This document shows positions 17,665-26,415 of a DNA stretch of 59,534 bases, one piece after another. A model generated the notes under the pieces. The model searched no databases and had not been told where the DNA came from. It worked only from the letters and a program-made list of their open reading frames with translations. The stretch's first letter is position 1. Each line of letters starts with the position of its first letter. The stretch spans positions 1 through 59,534 of the forward strand of contig CAIWDD010000056.1 in the NCBI GenBank assembly GCA_903911355.1, given 5' to 3'. This DNA comes from an uncultured Nodularia sp. GTDB taxonomy: Bacteria > Cyanobacteriota > Cyanobacteriia > Cyanobacteriales > Nostocaceae. The position numbers and the translations under genes are program-made.

Positions 17665-18604
17665 ATGCTACTAGGATTCAAAACTCAACTCAAAGTTAAC
17701 AAGCAACAACGACTACTACTGGCGCAACACGCAGGAGTAGCCAGACACGCTTGGAATCAAGGTTTAGCACTTTGTCAACAGGTATTGTTACATAACAAAC
17801 TTAATCCTCAAGACAAAATCAAATTTCCCACAGCTATAGATTTACATAAATGGTTAGTAGCAGCCATTAAATCTACCCTTCCTTGGTATTATGAAGTTTC
17901 TAAATGCGCCCCTCAATAGGCATTAAGATATCTGTCAGATGCCTTTAAATCCTTCTTCAAAAAAAGTAAAGGCTTTCCTAAGTTTAAGAAAAAAGGGAGA
18001 CATGATTCTTTTACCTTAGATGGGGCAATAAAAACTGATTATAGAAAAATCAAAGTACCCGTAATTGGTTGGATAAAAACTTATGAAATTCTCCCGACTG
18101 GATATAAACCGAAATCTGTCACCATCAGTAAACAAGCTGATAAGTGGTTTATCTCTTGGAAACTGGAGGTGAACCCAAAGTCAACACCCAAAAATCAAGA
18201 GTTTGTAGGAGTTGACTTAGGTATAAATCATCTAGCAACATTATCAACAGGAGAAGTATTTGATGGAGTAAAAAGTTATAAAAAGTATGAATCTAAATTA
18301 GCAAGAATGCAATATTTGAACCGACATAAACTCAGAGGTTCAAATAATTATAGAAAAGCCCAAATCAAAATAGCGAGATTACACCAAAAAATAGCCAACA
18401 CCAGAAAAAATACATTACATAAAATCACCACCTATATCAGCCAAAACCACGCGGTTATATAGTTGTGGCTTTGAGAGTGACAGAGATTTAAACGCGGCGA
18501 TTAATTTAAAAAAAGAAGCGGTCAGATTGATCGTGTTAGCCTGTGGACTAGATAGTGCCGACACTGCTAGGGTGAAATAGGAAGAGAAAGCCAACTTCTG
18601 TTAG
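17665..18604 (+). pseudogene. tnpB: Broken TnpB (OrfB) gene of an IS200/IS605-type element
   Basis: Read in pieces, this is a TnpB RNA-guided nuclease. The N-terminal part (FKTQLKVNKQQRLLLAQHAG, ARHAWNQGL) runs to an in-frame TAG at 17917-17919, where the family has a second Gln (APQQALR). The same frame continues to RuvC-I (VGVDLGINHLATL, Asp retained) and ends at TAG 18460-18462. Coding then resumes one frame over with CGFESDRDLNAAINLK (RuvC-III), so the RuvC-II glutamate and most of the zinc ribbon were deleted. A further TAG at 18578 again sits where Gln is usual (RVKQEE). The protein cannot be functional. No tnpA is adjacent. Confidence 0.9.
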
Positions 18605-18673
18605 CATTAGTTAGCTTTTTTGGATCGGAAATCAGTTACAGTAAACATAAATAAACAAAGCCCTTTAAAATAA

Positions 18674-19354
18674 ATGGTTGCTACACCCTTAGAGGAAATC
18701 TCTACTCAACTAGAAAGTGCCAATTTACGCGATCGCATGGTAGCCCTAGCTAGCTTGCGTCATATATCCCCGGAAGACGCAGTACCCCTAATTAAAAAAG
18801 TATTGAATGACGAATCGCTGCAACTGCGCTCTATGGCAATATTTGCCCTAGGAGTGAAACCCACAGCCGAATGTTATGAAATTTTAGTAAAAATTCTGGA
18901 AAATGACCCAGATTATGGTATACGTGCCGATGCAGCTGGAGCTTTAGGATATTTGGGTGATCCTAGAGCCCTTGAGGTACTAGCAAGGACTTTTTATGAA
19001 GATACTGACTGGCTCGTGCGCTTTAGTGCTGCTGTATCCTTGGGAAATATCAAAGATCCACGGGCCCATGATGTTTTAATTCAAGCCTTAAATAGCAGCG
19101 AAACCGTATTACAAGAAGCCGCAATTTCCGCACTAGGTGAAATACAAGATATTGATTCTGTAGATAGTATTCTGCGCTTTGCTCAGTCAGATGATTGGTT
19201 AGTGCGCCAACGCCTGGCGGAAGCCTTAGGAAATCTTCCTACTAATAAGAGTATTTCTGCTTTAAAATACTTAGAAAAAGATCGGCATCCCAACGTTGCA
19301 GAAGCGTCGAGGATTTCCCTGGGAAAGCTGGAAAAACAAACCTTAAAAGCTTAA
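18674..19354 (+). CDS. nblB: HEAT-repeat protein, NblB-like (phycobilisome turnover)
   Basis: A 226-residue all-helical protein of about six HEAT/PBS-lyase repeats, with the recurrent pattern D-x-x-V/I-R-x-x-A-A-x-A-L-G-x-L-G-D-P-R-A (for example RADAAGALGYLGDPRA and RFSAAVSLGNIKDPRA). Size and sequence fit NblB, which is related to the CpcE/CpcF lyase subunits and is required for phycobilisome disassembly in starvation. The next gene, 48 nt on, is a CpcS-type bilin lyase, so both act on phycobiliproteins. HEAT proteins are hard to assign by eye; a CpcE-like role in bilin attachment is the alternative. Confidence 0.7.
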   Translation: MVATPLEEISTQLESANLRDRMVALASLRHISPEDAVPLIKKVLNDESLQLRSMAIFALGVKPTAECYEILVKILENDPDYGIRADAAGALGYLGDPRALEVLARTFYEDTDWLVRFSAAVSLGNIKDPRAHDVLIQALNSSETVLQEAAISALGEIQDIDSVDSILRFAQSDDWLVRQRLAEALGNLPTNKSISALKYLEKDRHPNVAEASRISLGKLEKQTLKA

Positions 19355-19402
19355 TCCCAACCCTGGGATGTGTGACCTTATTGTTGCAGGGTAATTTAAT
19401 TT

Positions 19403-19963
19403 ATGAATATTGAAGAATTTTTTGAATTGAGTGCTGGTAAATGGTTTTCTCACCGTACTAGTCACCATTTAGCCTTTAAACAATCTGAAGATGGCAAATC
19501 AGACATCTTAATTGAGAGTCTAGCCGCCGATCATCCCGAGGTGATCAAACTGTGTGAACAATACGAAATTGCCCCTAGTAAAGCCTCCTGTGGTGCCAGA
19601 GTCACCTGGAATGGTACCATGGAATGGGACGAAGAAAAACACATCGGCTCTACTGTGTTAGTTACCGTACCCGATGAGAATAATCCCCATGAAGGTAAAT
19701 TACTCAGAGAAATGGGTTATGCCGAGAAAGCCCCCGTCGCTGGAACCTATAAAATGGGTAGCGATGGGGCTTTGACTCTTTTAACAGAGTATGAAACCAT
19801 GTCTAGTGAAGAACGTTTATGGTTTGCTAGTCCGAATTTACGGATGCGGGTGAGTGTCCTCAAGCGTTTTGGCGGCTTTAGTATGGCTTCCTTTACGTCG
19901 GAAATCCGTATGGGTGCATCGGCTGCAAAAGCATCAGAAACAGCCAATTCCGCCTCTAGTTAG
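19403..19963 (+). CDS. cpcS: Phycobiliprotein bilin lyase, CpcS/CpeS type
   Basis: A 186-residue lipocalin-fold protein of the CpcS/CpeS family: [20 protein letters not shown] at the N-terminus, [34 protein letters not shown] and the final FTSEIRMG strand. CpcS-type lyases attach phycocyanobilin to Cys84 of allophycocyanin and phycocyanin beta subunits in the cytoplasm. It follows the NblB-like gene by 48 nt on the same strand and is probably co-transcribed. The Ala/Ser-rich tail after position 170 is not part of the domain. The family is clear; S-I versus related subgroups cannot be separated by eye. Confidence 0.9.
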   Translation: MNIEEFFELSAGKWFSHRTSHHLAFKQSEDGKSDILIESLAADHPEVIKLCEQYEIAPSKASCGARVTWNGTMEWDEEKHIGSTVLVTVPDENNPHEGKLLREMGYAEKAPVAGTYKMGSDGALTLLTEYETMSSEERLWFASPNLRMRVSVLKRFGGFSMASFTSEIRMGASAAKASETANSASS

Positions 19964-19980
19964 TTCTCTTACTCGTTTCT

Positions 19981-20100
19981 CCTTCGAGGTTATACCTTAC
20001 TTACATCTTGCTTAACATTCTTGAAAAGCTTATCAAATAAGGATTTCGAGATTTGAAAAATGCAATCCTCTTGACAAAAAGTAATAGATAACCTCGAAGG
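19981..20100. mobile_element. 120-nt MITE-like element with 22-bp terminal inverted repeats
   Basis: The left end 19981-20002 (CCTTCGAGGTTAT... ) is the inverse of the right end 20079-20100 (...ATAACCTCGAAGG): the outer 13 bp match perfectly, then 3 mismatches and 6 more matches. The 76-nt interior has no frame. It fills the gap between the convergent cpcS and site-2 protease genes. I see no clear target-site duplication, so it could also be a long bidirectional terminator. Confidence 0.6.
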
Positions 20101-20135
20101 ACAGGGTTTAGCGGTGAGGTATTTTCAGGAGTATG

Positions 20136-21605
20136 TCACATTTGCAACAATTTAGCCATCATCTGGGGTAGTGGTAGGACAATAATTACTAACAATCCCA
20201 TGGCCATCAATCCTAAAATGTCACGTTTATTATCCAGTTCGGTGACATCATTCAAAGCGGGTTCATCAATCAAGGGGATAAAGAATAAGATAATTGCCCA
20301 CAGCAAAAATCCTGACTGCACCAAAGAAAGTAGTAGCAGTAATAAGCGAGAAATTTGACCGATGACCATGGCGGTTCTTTGCCCAAACATCGCATGGACA
20401 ATGTGACCCCCATCTAATTGTCCCACGGGCATCAAATTCAAGGCTGTGACGATTAGCCCCAGAAAACCGGCTATGGCCAGGGGATGAAGGTTAATTGCTG
20501 ATGTTGAGGTTAACTGGCTCCCTAATGCTAACTTAGATAGCAGTGCTAATAAAATAGAAGATTTGGGGTTGAGAGCTTCCGGGTTGAACAGTCCTGCTTG
20601 GTCAGTAAGAGGAACCAATTCCGAATTTACCAAACCCCATAATAGTATAGGTAGAGTGATGACAAAACCTGCCAATGGACCAGCAATGCTGACATCAAAT
20701 AAAGCTTTGCGGTGAGGAACAGGACTACGCATTTGAATAAATGCGCCAAAGGTGCCCAAAAAGAAGGGGAGAGGTATAAAATAAGGCAGAGTCGCCCGAA
20801 TTTGGTAGTACCGCGCCGTCAGATAATGACCCAGTTCGTGGATGCCCAAAATAGTCATCAGACCTAGGGAATAGGGTAATGCTTGCCAGAAAATCCTGGG
20901 GTCAGATACTAATTGTTGTGGGTCAGCCCCGGCAATGCTAGACCCTGCTAAAGTAGTAGTAATTAAAGTGGCTACTAGCAAAAATAAAGCGAATCCTGGG
21001 CGTGTGATCTTCTGTGGCTGACTAGGATTTCTAGCGGCTTGAGTGTTAGGTACAAGGACAAAGAAAGGTTTACCATTGAAACCCTCTTGGAAAATCAGTA
21101 GAAAGCGATCGCCAAATTCCGCTTCTATATTGGCCTTAATCTGCTGATAAGCTTGAGTAGGTGTAGTTCTGATCTGACCCCGACAGATAATAGCCTGGGG
21201 TTTGTACTCAATGTTGTGTATGTAGTATACAGACCAGGGAAAACAATTTCTCAGTTGAATTTCTTCGGTTGGTTCAATGGGTCGCACTGGTACTGGTTCT
21301 GCGGTAGGATGGATAGCCGATTGTGATCTAATATCTTGTTGAGTGGGTGTATTTCTGGGCTTTCTCCGCCCCCATTCCAACAACACCCAGTATAACATAA
21401 CGCAGATAATTGATGGCCAAATAATCAGTGATGATGGCGGCGGTTGTTCCGTTCCATAAATCAGAGTCCATCCGCTCAAGATCAAAGCTGGACTCATTAA
21501 CACCAACCACAGCAACCAGACTGGAGTCTGGGTGATCTGAGCGACGCTGCGCTGCACCATCAGATAAGTAGCTATTCCCAGTAGGAGAAGGAACCAAAAT
21601 GTCAT
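20136..21605 (-). CDS. Site-2 protease family intramembrane metalloprotease (M50, EGY-like)
   Basis: A multi-pass membrane protease of ~489 residues. The zinc motif is HELGH (His256, in GIHELGHYLTARYY) and the third ligand lies in the later LMPVGQLDGGHIVHAMFG, the standard S2P pair. The N-terminal region has three hydrophobic helices and a soluble segment with a NEF-like fold (about 90-200), an arrangement shared with cyanobacterial and chloroplast EGY1-type proteases, which cleave membrane-bound substrates. I start it at the ATG 21603-21605 (MTFWFLLLLG); the frame extends 29 codons further upstream, but that part (MCFLSRFSPGEG) does not look like a protein. Confidence 0.85.
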   Translation of the reverse strand: MTFWFLLLLGIATYLMVQRSVAQITQTPVWLLWLVLMSPALILSGWTLIYGTEQPPPSSLIIWPSIICVMLYWVLLEWGRRKPRNTPTQQDIRSQSAIHPTAEPVPVRPIEPTEEIQLRNCFPWSVYYIHNIEYKPQAIICRGQIRTTPTQAYQQIKANIEAEFGDRFLLIFQEGFNGKPFFVLVPNTQAARNPSQPQKITRPGFALFLLVATLITTTLAGSSIAGADPQQLVSDPRIFWQALPYSLGLMTILGIHELGHYLTARYYQIRATLPYFIPLPFFLGTFGAFIQMRSPVPHRKALFDVSIAGPLAGFVITLPILLWGLVNSELVPLTDQAGLFNPEALNPKSSILLALLSKLALGSQLTSTSAINLHPLAIAGFLGLIVTALNLMPVGQLDGGHIVHAMFGQRTAMVIGQISRLLLLLLSLVQSGFLLWAIILFFIPLIDEPALNDVTELDNKRDILGLMAMGLLVIIVLPLPQMMAKLLQM

Positions 21606-21796
21606 GTGATTTTCAGTAATTTGGCAGAAATGTCTTACTCCCGTGTTGTCACCATAGCCTTCTCCTGGGGAGAACCTGCTGAGGAAACACACCCGGTTGA
21701 CTTTGAACCCGAGTCGATAAAAGTTAACAGAACTTAATTAATTGAAAAATAAGTTCAATTCTGTCACCTAATTTTCCACACTTTCGGTTTTTATTC

Positions 21797-22483
21797 ATGT
21801 GCGCCTTACCTCAACAGCCAAATCAGACAGCGAAGCCACCACGTCCGGTGCTAGATAGGATCTTTGCCTTCCCGCCCAATCGGGACACATTAGGGGGAAC
21901 CTCTTATCTTATTGTAGGAAATGAGGGCAATATTCTCATAGATTCTCCGGCTAATGACCCCATAAATCAAGATTTTTTGCGATCGCATGGTGGCGTACGT
22001 TGGTTATTTCTGACTCATCGAGGTGCTATTGGTAAAACAGCACAAATTCAGCAAACCTTTGGTTGTGAAGTTCTGATTCAAGAGCAAGAAGCCTATTTAC
22101 TACCTGGATTGACCTTGACCACCTTTACCCAGGAATTTAGACTCAATTCCACAGCTGAAGTGATTTGGACATCTGGACATTCTCCGGGTTCATCTTGTTT
22201 GTACTACAGTGATTTGGGGGGGGTGTTATTTTCCGGTCGTCATTTAGTACCTGACCCCACAGGGGAGCCAGTAGCTTTTCGCACAGCTAAAACTTTTCAT
22301 TGGTCCAGACAAATTAAAAGTTGGCAATTACTCCGAGAAAGGTTCACAGCCGAAACACTCCAGTACATTTGTCCCGGTGCTAACACAGGTTTTCTCAGAG
22401 GAAAATATGTAATAGATAATGCTTACCAACGCCTTGTTAATACCTGTGTTACCATTAGTGCCGCCCCTGTCTCAAGTAACTGA
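21797..22483 (+). CDS. Metallo-beta-lactamase-fold protein with degenerate metal site
   Basis: A 228-residue protein with the MBL fold pattern: TSYLIVGNEGNILIDSP, a WLFLTHRGAIGK loop, a TSGHSPGSSCLYY strand and VLFSGRHL. In active members the third element reads THxHxDH and the fourth has SGHTPG...GD; here the first His survives, but the second His, Asp and third His of the loop are replaced (HRGAIGK), and the bridging Asp is Arg (SGRH). The GHSPGS histidine remains. It probably binds no di-metal centre and may have lost hydrolase activity, although the sequence is otherwise intact. The function is unknown. It converges with ctpA, with a hairpin between them. Confidence 0.8.
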   Translation: MCALPQQPNQTAKPPRPVLDRIFAFPPNRDTLGGTSYLIVGNEGNILIDSPANDPINQDFLRSHGGVRWLFLTHRGAIGKTAQIQQTFGCEVLIQEQEAYLLPGLTLTTFTQEFRLNSTAEVIWTSGHSPGSSCLYYSDLGGVLFSGRHLVPDPTGEPVAFRTAKTFHWSRQIKSWQLLRERFTAETLQYICPGANTGFLRGKYVIDNAYQRLVNTCVTISAAPVSSN

Positions 22484-22508
22484 TAATTCACGTGTTCATT
22501 AATCAATC

Positions 22509-22541
22509 AGCTCCCCGACTTGTGTAAGAAATCGGGGAGCT
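22509..22541. terminator. Bidirectional hairpin between the MBL-fold gene and ctpA
   Basis: AGCTCCCCGA at 22509-22518 pairs with TCGGGGAGCT at 22532-22541 across a 13-nt loop. It lies 26 nt after the stop of the MBL gene and 15 nt before the stop of ctpA on the other strand. Its CCCCGACTT core makes it a diverged member of the dispersed hairpin family. Confidence 0.7.
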
Positions 22542-22556
22542 ATCTGGGAGTTTGTG

Positions 22557-23813
22557 TTAATTAACCCCAGTATCGACCCCAGCAAATACAGAACTTGTCT
22601 TCAATAATTCCAGCGCCCCTTGATATTGCAAATCGTCTGGGGTAGCAATTTGTGTCCGGGTAATGGATTCTTGGGAAATCACCTGATCTGGGGTAATTCC
22701 TAATTTATTAATATCCCGATGTGATGGTGTTTCGTACTTAGCAATGGTCACTGCCAAGCCAGAACCGTCGGATAATTCAAACAGAGACTGAATTAGACCC
22801 TTACCAAAAGTAGTTTCCCCCACCAAGGTAGCACGATGGTTATCTTGCAGCGCCCCGGCGAGAATCTCACTAGCACTAGCGGTACCTTGATTTACCAAAA
22901 TCACCAGGGGGTCATCTGTCAAAGCCGGGCCAAAGGATTCAAAACTGCCCTGAATGCCCTGGCGATTGACGGTGTAAACTATAGTACCGGAGTTCAACCA
23001 CAGACGGGCAATTTCAATTCCTGATTGTAATAACCCCCCAGGATTATTCCGCAAGTCTAAAATATAGGCAGCCGCGCCTTTTTTCTCTAGACTAGAAATA
23101 GCATGGGCTAATTCCATAGAGGCGTTAGCGTTGAATTGAGTTAGACGTAGATAGCCAATGGGGGTACCTTGGGGAGAAAAGCGTAGGTCTGCGACGACAG
23201 GATTCAGCTCAATGCGATCGCGTACTATTTTCACCTCTTGTTCTGCGCTATCATCCCGTGAAATCAAAAGTGTCACAGAACTACCAATCGGACCGCGCAT
23301 TTTGGCAGCCGCCTCGTCAAGAGTTAAATTATCTGTAGAAATCCCTTCGATTTTCACAATGCGATCGCGGGGTTTAATCCCTGCTAAATCTGCTGGCGAG
23401 TTCATGATAGGAGTCACCACTTCCAGCTTACCGGTTTCGGGATTGATAGCAATTTGCAAACCTACCCCAGTCAGTTCACCAGAAGTATTCACCTGCAAAC
23501 TGCGGTACTGCTCGGGGTCTAAAAACCTTGTAAACGGATCCCCCAGAGTCTGGAGCATTTTCCGAATCGCTGCATAAGCAGCTTCTGGGTTTTTTATTGG
23601 CTTCTCCAGAATCTTTTGCCGCACCCCAGACCAATTTTGATGATTAAATGTCTCATCCAGGTAATTGCGATTGACAATTCGCCAAACTTCTGAAACTAAT
23701 TTCTGCTCATCCGTCAAAGCCGCCGCTGGTGGGATAAAAGCCCCCACCACCAACCAAAGAGCCACCAGCAATGAAAATCCCAGCCGAAAAACCTGTTTTT
23801 GCATGAACCCCAT
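22557..23813 (-). CDS. ctpA: C-terminal processing protease CtpA (D1 maturation)
   Basis: A protein of about 418 residues with a Sec signal (FRLGFSLLVALWLVVGAF ... PAAA), a PDZ domain (GELTGVGLQI ... GDRIV-like, GPIGSSVTL) and the S41 serine-lysine dyad. Numbering from an upstream TTG, the catalytic Ser is 325 in GTASASE and Lys350 in TFGKG, spaced 25 as in E. coli Tsp. The YLDETFNHQNW segment matches cyanobacterial CtpA, which removes the C-terminal extension of precursor D1 in the thylakoid lumen so that the manganese cluster can assemble. I start it at ATG 23811-23813; the longer frame uses TTG. Divergent from petBD. Confidence 0.9.
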   Translation of the reverse strand: MGFMQKQVFRLGFSLLVALWLVVGAFIPPAAALTDEQKLVSEVWRIVNRNYLDETFNHQNWSGVRQKILEKPIKNPEAAYAAIRKMLQTLGDPFTRFLDPEQYRSLQVNTSGELTGVGLQIAINPETGKLEVVTPIMNSPADLAGIKPRDRIVKIEGISTDNLTLDEAAAKMRGPIGSSVTLLISRDDSAEQEVKIVRDRIELNPVVADLRFSPQGTPIGYLRLTQFNANASMELAHAISSLEKKGAAAYILDLRNNPGGLLQSGIEIARLWLNSGTIVYTVNRQGIQGSFESFGPALTDDPLVILVNQGTASASEILAGALQDNHRATLVGETTFGKGLIQSLFELSDGSGLAVTIAKYETPSHRDINKLGITPDQVISQESITRTQIATPDDLQYQGALELLKTSSVFAGVDTGVN

Positions 23814-24187
23814 TTTCAAAATCCACCTGCTCCCAAATTTGCCCAACAATACTGAGGAAAAATGCCTATTTACCTCATCCTTGATGAAATCTATCTCTCA
23901 ACTATGTTACTTTTTTTATAGAAGTGGTGCATTCCTCTCATCAAGCTGTTGCTATGACTGAGGGGCTGCATTCCACCCAGGAAACGATAAGATCGACTTG
24001 GTGGCGAGCATTTGTGGTGTTAGCTTGCCAAGAGAACGCAATATATTCCATATTTACAGAGTGTTAAGTTTTCCAAAAATTCTGATCACTCTGCTCAAAG
24101 CCAAAGTAACTCCTCTTTGTGAAAATCCCAAAATAGTTAATTGGGAGATTAATCAACCGCAACCGATTTTTAGGAACTTGAGATTGT
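23814..24187. other. Divergent spacer between ctpA and petB
   Basis: About 370 nt containing the start regions of two photosynthesis genes transcribed away from each other. Apart from a few short unconvincing frames I see no gene, no clear -10/-35 pair and no strong palindrome. Confidence 0.5.
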
Positions 24188-24835
24188 ATGGCCAACGTTT
24201 ATGACTGGTTTGAGGAACGCCTAGAACTTCAGGCCCTCGCTGATGACGTCACTAGCAAGTATGTCCCTCCCCATGTCAATATCTTTTATTGCTTGGGCGG
24301 AATTACCCTGGTTTGCTTTCTGATTCAGTTCGCCACTGGATTTGCGATGACGTTCTACTACAAGCCCACTGTAACTGAAGCTTATGCCTCGGTACAGTAC
24401 ATTATGAATGAGGTCAATTTCGGTTGGCTGATTCGCTCCATCCATCGCTGGTCTGCCAGCATGATGGTGTTAATGATGATTCTGCACGTCTTCCGAGTAT
24501 ACCTCACCGGTGGTTTCAAAAAGCCCCGGGAATTAACTTGGGTCAGCGGTGTGATTCTAGCAGTCATCACTGTTTCTTTTGGTGTGACAGGCTACTCCCT
24601 ACCTTGGGACCAAGTTGGTTACTGGGCCGTAAAAATCGTCAGCGGCGTACCAGAAGCAATTCCGGTAGTTGGCGTTTTTATTTCTGATATGTTACGCGGT
24701 GGTTCTAGTGTTGGTCAAGCAACCCTGACTCGCTACTATAGCGCTCACACCTTTATACTGCCTTGGTTAATTGCGGTGTTCATGCTGTTCCACTTCTTGA
24801 TGATCCGCAAGCAAGGTATTTCCGGTCCTTTGTAA
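24188..24835 (+). CDS. petB: Cytochrome b6
   Basis: A 215-residue protein of the usual length, beginning [13 protein letters not shown]. Four membrane helices carry the haem-ligand histidines, the first pair in [21 protein letters not shown] and the second in [12 protein letters not shown] and [10 protein letters not shown]; the covalent c-type haem cysteine is in the N-terminal YCLGG. It is the core redox subunit of the cytochrome b6f complex, which oxidises plastoquinol and links photosystems I and II. It is followed by petD after 226 nt in the conserved petBD order. The ATG is fixed by the conserved N-terminus. Confidence 0.98.
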   Translation: MANVYDWFEERLELQALADDVTSKYVPPHVNIFYCLGGITLVCFLIQFATGFAMTFYYKPTVTEAYASVQYIMNEVNFGWLIRSIHRWSASMMVLMMILHVFRVYLTGGFKKPRELTWVSGVILAVITVSFGVTGYSLPWDQVGYWAVKIVSGVPEAIPVVGVFISDMLRGGSSVGQATLTRYYSAHTFILPWLIAVFMLFHFLMIRKQGISGPL

Positions 24836-25061
24836 TCCATTAAAGCCACAATGGGAAAAGGCGACAGCTTTGAGTTCCCAGATGCAAATGTTTGTTTTAA
24901 ACTTATGAGAAATCAGCAATTCATCACTCATAAGCGACAATAAAAACAAAGATTTGTATTTGAAGCTCAAAGCTATAGATACCCCCCCTTAGGGTAAGCC
25001 TCATAGCTCATGGCTTTTACAAATGCTTTAACTGAATTTGAGCAGGAGAGCGTATTTAAAT

Positions 25062-25544
25062 ATGTCAACGCAGAAAAAACCCGATCTGAGTGATCCTCAG
25101 TTAAGAGCTAAACTCGCCAAAGGCATGGGTCATAACTACTATGGTGAACCCGCTTGGCCTAATGACCTACTGTATGTATTTCCCATTGTGATTATGGGTT
25201 CATTTGCTTGTATTGTGGCTCTAGCTGTGCTAGATCCAGCAATGACAGGTGAACCAGCTAATCCTTTCGCCACCCCCCTGGAAATTCTACCAGAGTGGTA
25301 TTTGTATCCTGTATTCCAGATTTTGCGATCGCTTCCTAACAAACTTTTAGGAGTGTTAGCAATGGCTGCTGTACCCCTGGGGTTAATCCTCGTTCCCTTT
25401 ATTGAGAACGTGAACAAATTCCAAAATCCCTTCCGTCGTCCAGTTGCAACTACAGTGTTCCTCTTTGGTACATTAGTAACTGTATGGTTAGGTATTGGTG
25501 CTGCTTTACCATTAGACAAATCTTTGACATTGGGATTGTTCTAA
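25062..25544 (+). CDS. petD: Cytochrome b6f complex subunit IV
   Basis: A protein of 160 residues, the family's normal size: [20 protein letters not shown] at the N-terminus, the [14 protein letters not shown] motif at the quinol site, and three membrane helices. It completes the cytochrome-b-like core of b6f together with cytochrome b6. The frame opens earlier at a TTG (25038), but the conserved start is the ATG at 25062-25064, with an AGGAGAG site about 12 nt upstream. petBD is co-transcribed in cyanobacteria; the 226-nt gap here is longer than usual. Confidence 0.98.
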   Translation: MSTQKKPDLSDPQLRAKLAKGMGHNYYGEPAWPNDLLYVFPIVIMGSFACIVALAVLDPAMTGEPANPFATPLEILPEWYLYPVFQILRSLPNKLLGVLAMAAVPLGLILVPFIENVNKFQNPFRRPVATTVFLFGTLVTVWLGIGAALPLDKSLTLGLF

Positions 25545-25563
25545 ACTAAGTAGCAGAACTTCT

Positions 25564-25694
25564 TTGACACCTGTAGTTTGAAGATCATCCTCCAAAATTA
25601 GCATTTGATATTCACAACTGCTGAACCGCTCAAATTTGATTTGACAGATGCTGGTAATTCTGGCAGATGTGATTTTGAAACTTACAGGTGTCAA
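25564..25694. mobile_element. 131-nt MITE-like element with terminal inverted repeats
   Basis: TTGACACCTGTA at 25564-25575 is repeated in inverse at 25683-25694; allowing one inserted base and two mismatches, the pairing extends to about 23 nt. The interior carries no convincing frame. It begins 20 nt after petD. Its ends differ from those of the 19981 element, so this is a second family. Mobility is inference. Confidence 0.55.
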
Positions 25695-25778
25695 CTAAAA
25701 ATTACGCGCCAAACAGCTGATGGGCGAGGCGATATCAAAGTAACTAGGACTGCGATCGCTGCTTGAACCCAGAATCAA

Positions 25779-25801
25779 TCCCCCGTCATTTATGCGGGGG
25801 A
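25779..25801 (+). mobile_element. Solo right-end hairpin resembling IS605/TnpB elements
   Basis: The hairpin TCCCCCG...CGGGGGA at 25779-25801 is preceded by AGAATCAA and followed by GTGCGTCCA. This AAT-C4/5-G...hairpin-GGGGGAGTG layout is what I know from right ends of cyanobacterial IS200/IS605-type TnpB elements. There is no transposase next to it, so it would be a decayed copy; it could alternatively act as a terminator for the petBD side. Confidence 0.45.
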
Positions 25802-25835
25802 GTGCGTCCATGAAATTATATTTAAGTCAAGGTCA

Positions 25836-26273
25836 ATGCTTAGCATAGTGCAGCAAGACCATCTGGCGGTAAAGAGCGAACTCAAGCTCCTAAACTACGT
25901 ACAACAATGGTTTGAGCAATTTTGTCTCACATATTTGTCTCAATTGGGCTGGTCACAAAGCCAACTTTATCGCCTCAACTTAGCATTAGCAGAGGGTTTT
26001 ACCAATGCAGTTCGTCACGCCCATAGTGCTTTACCACCAGAAACTACCATCGAAATTGAAGTGAGTCTATGGATTGACAGACTGGAAGTGAGAATTTGGG
26101 ATCAAGGAAAACCTTTCAATCCTGATGCGATCGCGGAACCACAGCCGGGTACACTCCAAGTAGGTGGATATGGATGGTTTCTGCTGAGAAGATTGGCTGA
26201 CCATGTTGTCTACGAACGCAGTGCTGATGGTAAAAATTGTTTATTAATACTCAAATACGCCAGAGAAAACTAG
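25836..26273 (+). CDS. Anti-sigma-factor-type serine/threonine kinase (RsbW-like ATPase)
   Basis: A 145-residue GHKL ATPase. Helix-1 N-box LALAEGFTNAVRHAH (Glu and Asn retained), IWDQGKPFNPD as the G1 box, and GGYGWFLLRRLADHVVYER as the ATP lid and last helix. This is the stand-alone domain of RsbW/SpoIIAB-type anti-sigma factors, which bind a sigma factor or phosphorylate an anti-sigma-factor antagonist. In cyanobacteria such proteins occur singly and their partners are mostly unknown; none is adjacent here. It lies on the same strand as a small zinc-ribbon membrane protein, after a 140-nt gap. Confidence 0.85.
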   Translation: MLSIVQQDHLAVKSELKLLNYVQQWFEQFCLTYLSQLGWSQSQLYRLNLALAEGFTNAVRHAHSALPPETTIEIEVSLWIDRLEVRIWDQGKPFNPDAIAEPQPGTLQVGGYGWFLLRRLADHVVYERSADGKNCLLILKYAREN

Positions 26274-26415
26274 ATATTTTTACCCTGGAATCGGGTATAA
26301 GCCCATAGTAGCAAAACTCAATTAATATTTCTTGACCTTTGGTGGTTGACCGTGGGTTTTTGACCCGGCATTAAAATCGCTATCCTAGAGGGAGAGCAAG
26401 AAAATAATTGCAAAA

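Noticed and set aside
23158-23577. 139-codon plus-strand frame inside ctpA
   Set aside because: Antisense shadow of the conserved PDZ-protease region.
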